This document shows, piece after piece, positions 35,748 to 46,998 of a stretch of 64,000 bases of DNA; the first letter of the stretch is position 1; each line of letters begins with the position of its first letter. Source of the DNA: Apostichopus japonicus (taxonomy: Eukaryota; Echinodermata; Holothuroidea; Aspidochirotida; Stichopodidae). The notes beneath the pieces were generated by a model. It was not told the DNA's origin. It saw only the letters and a program-made list of their open reading frames with translations, and made no database searches. The translations under genes and the position numbers were made by a program. Where the stretch lies: contig NC_092577.1 in the NCBI RefSeq assembly GCF_037975245.1, forward strand, positions 35,642,898-35,706,897. The letters are read 5' to 3'.

Positions 35748-35752
35748 TCAAT

Positions 35753-37152
35753 TATATCAGACGTTTAACTTAACTACTATATTACTGAAGGTTTTGCCGA
35801 AGGATGTTGCACAGGAAATAACTTTCTGTTTTCTATACTACCTAGCTCAGAAATTATTATATATAGATATAATAATCAGCATACGATGCTATCGGACGAA
35901 CGAAATTGGAAGTCTGCCTAGATTTATTAGGTACACTGTATTTCGTAGTTACGGCGTGTGTGTTGGCAAGTATTGCGTCGTACAATACTTCGATCTATCA
36001 CGCCACTGCAGTTCAATCATTAATATTTCGAACCATAAAAACGATAACAAGTTATGTTTTGTATTTCACTTTTGTTTTAGAATATGCTAACATCAACAAG
36101 GAAAAAGATGCGTGAATTGATGTAGAATAATGAATTGCGTTCTCCCTTAATTCACTTTTGTTTTTGGAGTATGTTGTTAAGAATCTCAGATTATTAATAT
36201 GGGTATCTCTTAGGCAAATAAAAGACCGAGATATTCGATGGCAAACAATGTAGAGCTCATATAGAAGAGTAAAATGTACGGCACTGTTAGTTCAAAACTC
36301 CTATCTCAATATCTTGTCCCTACCTTTAGACAAAGGTTGATATATGAAATTACAAACAAAAACAATCACTTCAGAATAGAAATTCTTATTAGGATTCGAT
36401 TTTAATTTAAATCAGTAAACAATAACAAAGATATGATGAAAAAACCTTCTAGTTACTAAATAAGTCTTTACATTCAACTATGTTAAAAGGGTAAACTTAA
36501 TTTCAAGAGCGAATATTTGCTCGCTCTGAGCAAACCTTTAACAAAATCCTGCAGTTAAAGGATAAAACTAACCTAGCTTACACGGTATGGAAGATACAGT
36601 GACATATGACTGGAATCCCCAGCAAGAAAATGGACATGTGGGGATCACCACCGAGGGTTGCATATAGTTCAGATCACAGGGCTTGTAACCTGGGCTCACT
36701 TTTTACATAATATTCAATATATAATAATAATAATGATAACCAGCAGTTATTTTTACAACGCTTAAGCGACCATAAATGTGGGAGAAACCCGCAAAGGCTT
36801 ATGGAGTACTACTTACACATCGGGTGGATTGCAGTTCCACATTTTAACTCAAATTTGGAATCTTTTTAAGTTAGGAAGTCATTTCAGATGGGAACACCGT
36901 AGGTTGCTTTTGGATGAAAGACCCACCTTACTATGCCCGGTTGCTAAGCCTCATAGCTTCAAATGCCATCGCCTTTATCCACTCGGCAAACGCACCGGTC
37001 CCATTGTAGCCAAAGATTTATTTGCTCTTGTCAAGTTTATCACTTACCAGTCAGCTTCTGTTTAAGGATCTTCTAGTAAGGCAAACTAAAAATATTTAGA
37101 TCATATAATGAGCATATTAGTTATGTCACATTACAGTGAACCCATTTAAAGT
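35753..37152. other. A3/B3 convergent intergenic region, right part
   Basis: Collinear with but diverged from 3020-4620 and 18620-20230, with several small deletions. The open stretch at 36778-37065 corresponds to closed sequence in units 1 and 2, so I do not call a gene. Confidence 0.6.
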
Positions 37153-37158
37153 TTTATT
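37153..37158 (-). terminator. Poly(A) signal of B3, two bases after the stop
   Basis: TGA is followed by GAATAAA on the minus strand, as in B1 and B2, although the flanks have diverged. Confidence 0.5.
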
Positions 37159-37159
37159 C

Positions 37160-39924
37160 TCAACCTTGAAAGTGGTTTCCACTTAGTACACCGCATATCA
37201 CCCCAAACAATGGTATCACAAACGTCGGTACGGTCGAGGACGCTTTATCGGTGCGAAGGTTTTTGACAAACTTTCTTATGTACTCAATGTCCTTTACGTT
37301 ATCAGTAGAAAACATCATATTGACTTTTATTTGAAAATCATCCCAAATGTATCGTAAATCCATTCCACCAACAACTACCAACCCCAAAAGAACAACCATA
37401 ATTTTCTCTCCAACTACCATCAATTCAAACGGAATTAAGTGGTTCGTAGTTTCTGTTGTAGTTGAGTTTTCACCGCATTTAATCTCGCATATCCAGTTGT
37501 GGTTTAACCAGGCCGGAATTCCCATCTCTAATGGAACCATTTCAGAAGCATTACCGCCGCTAGAAGAATTCGAACGCCAAGTCAAAAATACCGTAATTCC
37601 GAACGAGGTGCTAAAAATGATCACATTTAACCAGGGAAATAACAACCTTCGGAGCTCTAAATATGTCTTAAATACGGATCGTACTCTCTTCAGACACTCG
37701 GATTGACTTTGACTGTTACTTTCAATGAAGAATAAGGTGCGCTTACCTTCAGCCTGTAACGCTTTACGATTCAAATATAGGAAGAAGCAGAATGTACAAT
37801 AGAAATAAATGCTGGATATATTTGATACGGTACAAATGTACTCAGTAAAATGACGGCAATCGGCATCCTGATTAAACAAACAATATATCTCTAAGACCGT
37901 ATTAAAGATTGCTGTCCCATAAAATAACATACAAACGCCAATTTTTGGCAACCTACCGGTGTTTTGAAAGTTTCCATTGTAAAATTTTTGCCAAAAACTT
38001 GTTTCGCTAAACAAATTTGTCCATGTCAAATCCGTCGTCAAATTCTTTTGTCCATATCGATTTTGAAAGTTAGCGAATATGCTCAAAAATTGTACGGAAG
38101 TGAGGACAGGCCAATAAAACAACACGAAGGATGTGTATCGTAAGAATTCCTTCCAATGGTGGAAAACACACTGAGTGTACCAGAACATAGTGAAAATCGA
38201 GGCAGAGATCATCAGGAGAATAGAACACATATAGGAAAAATACAATATTCGTTGTCGTTGCCGGGAAGGGCCTATAAGATGGAAAAATATTAGAAAGTGA
38301 TTAGAAACAAAACATAGCAACCTCTTGTTCCTTACGTTAGAATGCAAAAGGTTTGAAATCAAATAATCGAAGGCGATGAACTGACGTCAGTCTTGGTCTT
38401 CGCCTTGTAATGACGGTACATTTTTTAATGAAATATATCTAATTATTACATGTCAACTTTCAAGCTTTCAGGGAAGTCAATTCAAGTCATATTTAATCGA
38501 ATAAACATCTCAGATAACGTTATAATAACATTTCTTATCGTTTGAAACTGATTAGTTAAAATTTATGAAAACATATTTAAAAAGTAGCATGACTACGTTT
38601 TTTTCCTCCGCAATCTTGGTCACCAAAGCATTTAGCAACACGAACTTTAATCTTACAATAATGGAGGAATGGCAATAACTCAGTGTCTACATGACAATAA
38701 ATCGGTAGATGAAGCAAGGTTTTATAAATCTACTGAGATTAGACAAAAGTAAACGGTAATGGTCTCGGCTTTGTGAAAATAAATCTGTGATTCTATCACA
38801 CGACAGTAATTTGATGTCACCACAACGGTGATCAAAGCACTATAACCAATTAATAAAGATTTAACAATGACGGTGGCAAGGGAAGTTTGACTTGATTTAT
38901 ACTTTTGTGGGTAACTTTCTATTCTTAATGGCAGAAGTATTCTTTACAACTCGGTATCAGTTTGTTTGTTGTATGTGTGAGGTTTGGTTTGGTTTAGAGT
39001 TTGCTTACATATATTTGCGCCAGTTTCGTAATGAAAACTCCATCATCCAATGTATACATGAACATATATAGTATCTTCACTATCAAGCTTGACTCTAAGA
39101 GGGTAAGCTCTTTAAATTGAAATAAATTGTTCGTAATTATAAGCCGGGTAAAAACTTCTCAGTTGAATTTTCTTGAAGCAACCGTAACGGTATTAATCAC
39201 CTCATCATTTATTAAACTTGAATTCGTTCATGTTTCACCTTCACTACATATATATTTTGAACATAAACATATTAGAAAACTGACAATTTATTAGATATTT
39301 TTAAATCATATATTCACAAACTATAGTTTACCACTGTGACAACGATAGATTAACGCAGATGGAAGGAATTAATGCAAAGGGACATAACTGACAAAGGAAG
39401 GAAACGGAGTCATTATGCTGTATAAAGACTTCCCTTTTAAACTAGCAATTTGTGTAATATCACAGTAGAATATTCCATAGTTTACTTATAATATATATAT
39501 GGACAACATGTATAGAGTGATGCATAACTTCCTATATAAGCTTTCACTATCATATAGTTAAATAGAAATATGTACATGGATGGAACATTGCACAACACAC
39601 TGAATCATACTGTAAGTGTCCCATACATTAGTTCAGTCAATATAAATCTCGATCTATAAGAATGTACTTAACAGAGGATTGCTCTATGTTTGTCATTTGA
39701 AAAGGTACAAGTTGCAACTTACAAATAGGAAGAGCGAATCATTGTAACTTACCGTTTAGTATGTTTCTATCAGCACCTGTACTCCAGGTTTCAACTGACG
39801 CAGACCTTTCGATTATACCCAAGTACCATGCCAGCAATCTCCACACAAACACCCGGCGTCTCTTTTCATATCGAGCACCGTTTTTTCCCGGGAGTGTTTT
39901 GTCCAGTAAGCTTTGGTTTTCCAT
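37160..39924 (-). CDS. GR-like seven-helix receptor B3 (two exons)
   Basis: On the minus strand exon 1 is 39924-39753 (MENQSLL, donor GTAAGT) and exon 2 is 38271-37160 (acceptor CTTATAG), phase 1 (G|GC, Gly), 427 residues. Exon 1 has one more codon than B1 and B2 in its basic stretch (EKRRRVFVW). Exon 2 starts with PSRQRQR where B1 and B2 have LNRRRQR. It keeps the segment 5 Pro-Trp, the CEIKC loop and GGMDLRYIW; FCFFLYLNR replaces FCYFLYLNR. It is the older, more diverged B copy. A ~1.27-kb insertion lies just upstream of its start codon, which may have changed its promoter. The reading frame is intact. Confidence 0.75.
38272..39752 (-). other. Intron of B3
   Basis: This ~1.48-kb intron is about 200 bases longer than in B1 and B2, mainly near 38600-38880, where sequence has no counterpart in units 1 and 2. 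I see no feature. Confidence 0.6.
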
Positions 39925-41936
39925 CAAAATGTCTTCTTAGATACACTTTGAACTGTGCAAGACTTGAAAAAGAATACAAGAAACAGACAAAATTCTCGAA
40001 AGATGAAAGACCAAAACATATGGAAAAGTTTAGGCTATAAAAGAGTATTTGCTCTACAAAGCCACACAGACTAAAATCCGCCGATGTTATGAGTCACCGG
40101 TATGAATATGCATATTGACAGGCGGACTGTTTCATTACCGGCAAGGGGATTGTATTTGTTTCTAAATGAATTGATGCTAAAATAATTATAGCAGTGAATG
40201 TAAACGAACACTGAGACATGACGTTGTGTTTATACATTTATTTGTCTGCACACCTTTTAATCGAACTTGAGAAAATAACATTTGTTACAAATCAATTGGT
40301 TGTAAAAGCAAAATAAAGAGTTACCCACTTACAGTGGTATCATCCACACAAACAACCAGTGATAGTCCTAACGATAGCTTTAGCCTACGTACATACGAGT
40401 GTTAACCTAACTGTACGAAACCATATGCATTAATACATACAGCACGGTAGGCCTGTACGTTCGCTACAAACGTTTACGTGGGCAATTTATATCACTATAT
40501 TCATCCTATTTCAAAGGAAACTATGAAATAGGATTCTCAACTTGTTAATTTATGTTTATTGCAATGTCGTCATCTTATTTCATTGCATATTACTTAACAA
40601 ATCTCGAAATTCACCTCAGAAATCACAATACGATTGTCGGACGAAGCATCAGTGAGAATGTTGTTGATACACAAGCTGATTCGTGACGTAGCTCATGAAT
40701 AAATAATGAGGCGTTATAATGAGGTTTTCGAAGAAAAATTTCTAACGGAAACTTTCATTTGATGGAAAAAAGACATACAGTGAACATTAACCAATCAGAA
40801 ATAGGCTTATATAATATGAAAGAACAGAATTTGAAGTTAGTTGCGCAAGTTTAGCCATGCAGTTTGATCAAACGGTCTGAGAATTCGAGTAGTTTGAAGT
40901 TAGCGTCCTTGTAAAATAAACGAATATGCAAGCACATAAATCCGACTGGACTAAAAATTTAAACTTTTTTAATCGGAAAACGACATACAGTAAAGTTCAG
41001 ATTAATGATGATTGGTTAAAAGATTATGAAAGAGAAATGTTTAAACTACTGTAATTTGTTTTAGCCGATATCAGTAAATGATATCGGTACATTGATTTTT
41101 TTTCAAAAGATCGCGATACGGTCGTTTTGGAAGGTATAAAACACACACTTAAGGCCCGAGGTCGACTATGCACGGATCAAATGATCGCCACCTTTCCATA
41201 TGCCTTCTACAGAAACTGTCTCGGTCTCAATAATTCCGTGCACTCTCTCACCATTGGTTTCCAAGTCATAGTAAACACACATGTAAAATTGTTTAGAGAT
41301 TAAACTATACTAAGACATATATGTATCTAGCATGACTTTCCATTCGATCCTATCGTAAGGCTAACGACACAAACAGGAGTAATATCGACTCTATATGGAG
41401 GATGCCACCTTAGCAAACTGTATGCATGTGACCTTCAACCCCGTTTCCTATACGCTGTTAAATGTTTGTCAGTGGATTTCCAATGAGGAACTGAAATCAC
41501 TTTGACATATAGAAACAAGGAAGTCCCTTCCTATATTTGATTTGCAGCGTGCAACCGCTATAGTTGCCGTTGTGAAGATTGTTTTGTATTGGAAATACAT
41601 ACCCACGCAGTACGATATATTACTCATATATGCCAACGTTACTGCAACGGGTCAAAACGGATGTTTCCTGATGCATGCACTTCTAGTCGGACTTCTATAG
41701 TTCATTTAGGTTGTTATTGTTGTAATCTATATTTCTTGTACCGTTTTAGTAATAATTCAAGCACAATCGCGAATTGATTCAGACAGCGATTTTACTATTC
41801 GTACTATAATGACTTTCGAGAATTCTTTGTAGGCTAAAAGTTCATTTCTTACAAACTTCGTACGCTATCTGGAAGCATACATTAAATGGTAAACTTGTCA
41901 CTATAGTCAGAAGTTAGACTACAATCGCCGATCAAA
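39925..41936. other. B3/D divergent intergenic region with ~1.27-kb insertion
   Basis: Sequence from about 41250 to 41400 aligns with DNA just upstream of the B1 start codon (7215-7350; shared TTGGTTTCCA, GTCATAG, TCGATCCTAT). About 1.3 kb (39935-41245) therefore separates B3 from its ancestral upstream DNA. The insertion has two imperfect copies of a ~110-base segment (about 40750-40862 and 40965-41064, each with GACATACAGT and ending TTTAGCC). No coding sequence is seen. Confidence 0.5.
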
Positions 41937-44900
41937 ATGATACCACACGAAAGCGAGTTGACTCAAAAGCCTTCGTTTGAAAAAAGACGAGTGTTACCAG
42001 TATTCTTGGTGGCTCTAATGTGGAGTCTCGGATTAATAGAATGGTCACAACCTGAGATATTCCGGACCCGCGAGAAAGTGGAGAAACCGTACCCTTTCTA
42101 TACCACAGGTCAGTGTAAGAATTAAAGAACGTAATCAGTAATGCCACCAAATATGGTGAAAATTCAAATAATGGTTAGTACCCATGATCAAATTGTTATA
42201 ATAATTTTTGTTTAAGTCGTTTCGCAACAAGGTATTTAACTGGATCAGGGCCTCAATAAAAGCAGTTTAGAAAACGTCTAGCACGTTTTACATATTATTT
42301 TAAGGTCACTATAGTATTGCTACCAATAAAATGGAAAATAAATTAATGGTCAATCAGTAGGCCCAAATTCAAGTAGCATTCATCATACATCACCCTAGAA
42401 GAGGCTCACTAATATACAGCTAATTGTCTCTAACTGAACTCTCATCACTAAGACACATTCGGACCGTCAGAACAGCCAGCCGGGGATTATTTTTGGAAAC
42501 GTTGACTAGTTTTATCAGACTAAATGTAGCGACCAAATGATAATGTTGACCTTTAATATGAGTCGGTCCCATAATTAATTTAGGTGCGAATGCGCGAAAG
42601 TCAGAAACTTAACTTAACTACACTTTATAATATCTATCAGTTTGGATGATAAGGGTACGTAGAACCATTTGTTTATAATAATTTCGCGTAACTGGTACCT
42701 GATTCAGTTTCACTCAACCGTCTCCTGCTAATTTGCATGTTTGCTTACTGATCAGTCAGTAATCCAAAGCGTCATTATAGGCCTACCTCAGAAGCAATGT
42801 ACAAAGTCGTTCCCCATTTGCTTTTGGCATTCTATTAAGTACTTGCGTCGTTCCTGACATGATTTTAGGCCAAAATAAAATGACTAAATTTTATATTTTG
42901 TATTTTTGTTGAAAGCAGATGAAATAATTACAAACTTGTGTTAACAAATACATAGTCTTAAAAAGTACGCGAGGTCGTTAGTAGTTCATATCAACAACAA
43001 AATGGCCCCCGGAAATTGTAAAACGATGTCAAGGTGAATGGCCACAAGATGACACTTTCTGAATGGCATATTACTGTTCCTGGGCCAAGGCTCTGTGTTT
43101 CGACCTTGGAGTAACCTACACAACCAACACTCATTGGCACTTCAAAACTACAGTATTGAAACAAACCATGTAGACTATTGCAAACCGTAATCACATAGCG
43201 AGTGACGTCGGATGACAAAGGCTCCAGCCATCAAGTAACATATCCATTCTTATTATCGTATATTGGGTAACTAAAAGTAGGCTACGGTATCAAAGTTGGT
43301 AGCAGTGGCTATTTTATCTAACATAAACCAGATATTGTAGCTTCATGGCTAGCGCCATCTATTTCAATTCTATGGGTTAGTGTAGGCATGGAGGTAAGAA
43401 CAGAGTTTTGACCTCCATGGTGTAGGGTAGTCTGCGAAGCCGTAGTTTTTGTTGAAATGGATCACACACTCCATTAAAGGCATAAATATTGCCTTACAAA
43501 TTAATTGTAAATTGTCTGGCTGGTTTGACAGAATGTTATGTTTTGCAAAATGCCAATTTATAAGAATCCATTTATTAACTGCTAAGCAACATTAATCCAC
43601 CATGGTTTTATATTTTATGCAAAGACAACTAGCTAATTGGGGTTATTTCCAATTTTGAAGAAAGCAAATAATCATAATTTTTCACTGTCACAAATGGAAA
43701 CGCAGGAATAATTGAATTGCTGTTTTAAGCGCTATTTGAACGGTAATAGTTTCACTTTTGTATATTGATAACTCACATACGCCCGTGTTGACAATCGGGC
43801 AAGTGTGTACCGGAAGTTTTCAGAACACTGAAACATTCAAACATATAACGATTACCTTATTGTCTGATAAGGATCCTTACGAATATTATTTTATATAGAC
43901 TAGCTGTTGTTTGATTAATTGATTGGCGGATTGATTAACTGATTGGTTTTGTTTTATTTAATGATCGCTTGATTGTTTGCCTTATTATAATTAACTTTCT
44001 TGTTTGAATGATTGATTTTTTAAATATTTTTTATTGAATGATTGATTGATTGTAGCTTGCATAACTCGGCTTAGTTGTTCTCTCTCTTTCTTTCTCTCTT
44101 TTCCAATACAGTGACCGGGAAGTGGACACGACGAATTCTCAGCGTAACCTCACGTCTTTATCTGGTCACACTCTCCTCAGTGTATTTTTATTGTGGTTAT
44201 ACCTATGTTGTACGCTTCTTTGGTAAAAACCATAACTTCTACCATTTTGCCTCCTTCTTAATCACTTATTGGCCATTGATGATCTCTGTTCAGCTGATAA
44301 GTTTAATGACGAGTGTTTGTAGATGGTCTCACAACAATGATTATAATCAAATTGATGGTCAATGGTGGACTGTCTTCAGCGAGTCATCGATAGTACGTAG
44401 ATTCCATTCCTTTGAAATGTCTCGATTTATCCCTCCAAACTGCAAACCCCTTTTGCTCTTCTCTTTTTGTGGTCTGGTCAACATGTCCATGTTAATCGTT
44501 CACTTTCATTTGGCAAATGCGAATTCGGAAAAGACAAGAAGTGCCCCACATTTCTATGTAGAACATATAGTGTCATTACTTAGCACGTGGTATTTCTCGA
44601 CGTTTTGCTACTTTCTTTACCTTCAGCGGTTAGCGATAGAATTTCGTTTCGAAAACCTCATATGGTTTGTGAAGAAACATTCCAACTGTTTGGTGACTTG
44701 TCAAATTAAACTCAACGACTGTTTCAAAGACTATCTGAGCGTCCGAAGGTTAGTACGTCCTTGGATAACTTTAGTAATTAGTGCAACCACTTTTGGGTTA
44801 GCTGTTCACGTCGCGTGGAATTACAAAGCGATTGGACATGAAGACGTCAGTGGTTATTCTACCGTTCTACCTCTTGCGAAGAATATTTCAATGGTAACCA

Positions 44901-45202
44901 TCTCGCCAGAAAAAAAGGCTGATTTTTACTTCCTGGATACTCTCATCTTTACCAATAAAGTTTCGGTTTTGTTCTTATCATTATTAGCAGTTGGTGGCAC
45001 AGATATAAACCATATTTGGAAGCGTTGTGCCTTTACTTTGAACATAATACGCTCGTCGAAATATGAGAAGTTTTGGAAAGGCATGTCAAAGTTAATCAGG
45101 CACTTGAATACAGATACAGCTGGTGATACCATCCTAGACATTTTACTTCCCGTATTACTATTAGCCCTCGGAATATTGGGTCTGCAGAATTTCGACTTCT
45201 AG
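41937..45202 (+). CDS. GR-like seven-helix receptor D (two exons)
   Basis: Exon 1 is 41937-42108 (MIPHESEL, donor GTCAGT). Exon 2 is 44112-45202, after a long pyrimidine tract ending CCAATACAG, phase 1 (G|TG, Val), 420 residues. It is closest to C1/C2: MWSLGLIEW in exon 1, TSRLYL before segment 1, YWPL in segment 2, FCYFLYLQRLAIE ending segment 4, RPWITLVI starting segment 5, GGTDINHIW after segment 6 and QNFDF at the C-terminus. By eye it is somewhat above half identical to C. It lacks the CxxxC of the segment 5-6 loop that A, B and C all have. It occupies the slot where a third C gene is expected, divergent from B3. Confidence 0.75.
42109..44111 (+). other. Intron of D
   Basis: At 2.0 kb this is the longest receptor intron. 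It holds a small hairpin near 43389-43422 (CATGGAGGT and ACCTCCATG), degenerate GATT repeats at about 43908-44054 and a C/T-rich tract before the acceptor. No gene is seen. Confidence 0.6.
43908..44054. repeat. Degenerate GATT tetranucleotide repeat
   Basis: Interrupted GATT/ATTG repeats in the D intron, just before the polypyrimidine tract of the acceptor. Confidence 0.6.
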
Positions 45203-45883
45203 TATGCAATGTGGTATAAACGAGACAGGTATATGTATTATGAAAATATATGTGTTACACATTCCTCGGACTAGAAAATACCGTGCTGACCTCATAAAAA
45301 GTATATATCTTTTTTGCTTTTATGAAAAAATGTTTTATGTTTGAACTTTATAATGTTTATCGGCTGCAAAGAAAGAAACAACACTTCTGTTATAATAAGA
45401 AGTAAATTCCATAGTGTCTTTGATGGAACTGAATTTGCAATTCAATTAACAATAGGTGCATCTGCCATCGTTTCTTTGGAAGAGTTATGAAAAATATTTC
45501 CCCGTTTGAAGTGCCATTTCTAGTTCTTTAATTTTGGTTTGAAAAACCAAAAAAAAATAACATTTAAAATTCTGTATTGGACTACGGAGCTTACGTCATA
45601 TTCGAGGTAGACTTAAAGGAGCTATCCGTGTCTAGTATACGTAGTTCAAACCAAAAATAGCTGTAGAAACATTATGCCTATACTAGTAATCTATTTTGCT
45701 GTACAATAATGTGTTTACTTTTAATTTTCTGTCTCAATACATCTTTAATATTTTATTTTGAGTTCTGTTATTCATCTGTAAGAAGCAGACTTTGATAATT
45801 AGCTTCTTGGATGGCCAAGTTTAGAAATAAAATATGTAAGTTACCGATTTTCTCATTTCTTTACATAATGATTTTATCATTCT

Positions 45884-45922
45884 GTATATATATATATCAT
45901 TATATATCATATATAAATATAT

Positions 45923-45958
<36 letters not shown>

Positions 45959-46010
45959 AATATATATATATATACATGTATATATATATATATATAATGA
46001 AAGAGGAAAT

Positions 46011-46045
<35 letters not shown>

Positions 46046-46053
46046 GAAAGAGT
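45884..46053. repeat. AT microsatellite, interrupted
   Basis: About 170 bases of TATA repeats with short interruptions. The interruption ATAATGAAAGAG occurs twice, so the repeat has been duplicated internally. Open stretches across it on both strands are low-complexity artefacts. Confidence 0.9.
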
Positions 46054-46350
46054 AAAGAATATTTTGACTGAATCGAAATTCAACACAAAGTCTGGACGTT
46101 AAATCTGCATGGTTAGTTGCACATTTGTTCAAATTGTAATATACTACTACTTACTTGTTTGTTGTCAATTATCAAATTACCTTTAGACAGTGACGTTAGG
46201 CAAGTGTACTCTGTGTTTCTGACTCTTTTAAATCTCTCCTGAAATGGTTTGAAAATAATTACCATTTGAAAGGAAAACATTTCTGCACCACTGCCCCTTT
46301 TTGGTTTCGATGATAATCGTCACCTATGCAGTCATGCTGGCGGATGATTG

Positions 46351-46419
46351 CGTGTATGTGTGTGTGTGAGTATGTGTGGGTGTATGCGTGTGCGTGTATG
46401 TTTGTGTGTGTGTGTGTGA
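46351..46419. repeat. TG microsatellite
   Basis: An interrupted TG/TGTGTA run immediately left of the ~142-bp tandem repeat. Confidence 0.85.
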
Positions 46420-46430
46420 CGCCGCGCTTG

Positions 46431-46998
46431 TAAACACGATATTTCAGGAGGGAAGCTTAGACCATCTCATATTTGGTGATTAGGTGTACTACCTTTAGTA
46501 GAAGAAGCCTATTGTTTCTAGAGAAGGACAAAAGTCATAATGGGTCACCAGGGGTTAAATTGTGAAAACCTTGTAAACACGATATCTCAAGAAAGGGAGC
46601 TTGGATCAATCTTGTATTTCGTGTGAAGGAGAACCACATTAAGTAGAAGTCTTTTGTTGATTGTGGAGGTCAGAGTTCATTTGGTGTCACTAGGGGTGAA
46701 ATTGTGACAACCTTGTAAACACGATATCTCAAGAAGGGAAGCTTGGATAAATCTTGTATTTCGTGTGAAGGAGAACCACATTAAGTAGAAGTCTTTTGTT
46801 GATTGTGGAGGTCAGAGTTCATTTGGTGTCACTAGGGGTGAAATTGTGACAACCTTGTAAACACGATATCTCAAGAAGGGAAGCTTGGATCAATCTTGTA
46901 TTCCGTGTAAAGCAGTACCACATTAAGTAGAAGTCTTTTGCTTTTTGTGGAGGTCAAAGATAATTTGGAGTCACCAGAGGCCAAATTGTGGAAACATT
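46431..46998. repeat. Four-copy tandem repeat, ~142-bp period
   Basis: Copies begin with TAAACACGATAT at 46431, 46574, 46715 and 46858. Each contains AAGCTTGGAT, a GTAGAAG block, GGAGGTCA and a TCACTAGGGG-like block, and ends AAATTGTGA..CCTTG. The middle two are nearly identical and the outer two are more diverged, as expected of unequal exchange. No long reading frame persists across copies. Confidence 0.85.

Larger units (their letters stand above)
45203..46430. other. 3' flank of D and simple-sequence region
   Basis: AT-rich DNA with an AATAAA near 45827 that could serve D, then an AT microsatellite and a TG microsatellite. No gene is seen. Confidence 0.6.

Noticed and set aside
35483-35773. 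Hydrophobic open stretches near the right end of the transposon
   Set aside because: They translate a polypyrimidine tract in two frames.
36778-37065. 95-codon open stretch 3' of B3
   Set aside because: The matching DNA after B1 and B2 carries stops and frame changes, so the opening is by chance.
45811-46132. Open stretches rich in Tyr and Ile on both strands
   Set aside because: They translate the AT microsatellite.
46431-46998. CRISPR-like array
   Set aside because: Repeats are contiguous ~142-bp units without spacers, in an animal genome.
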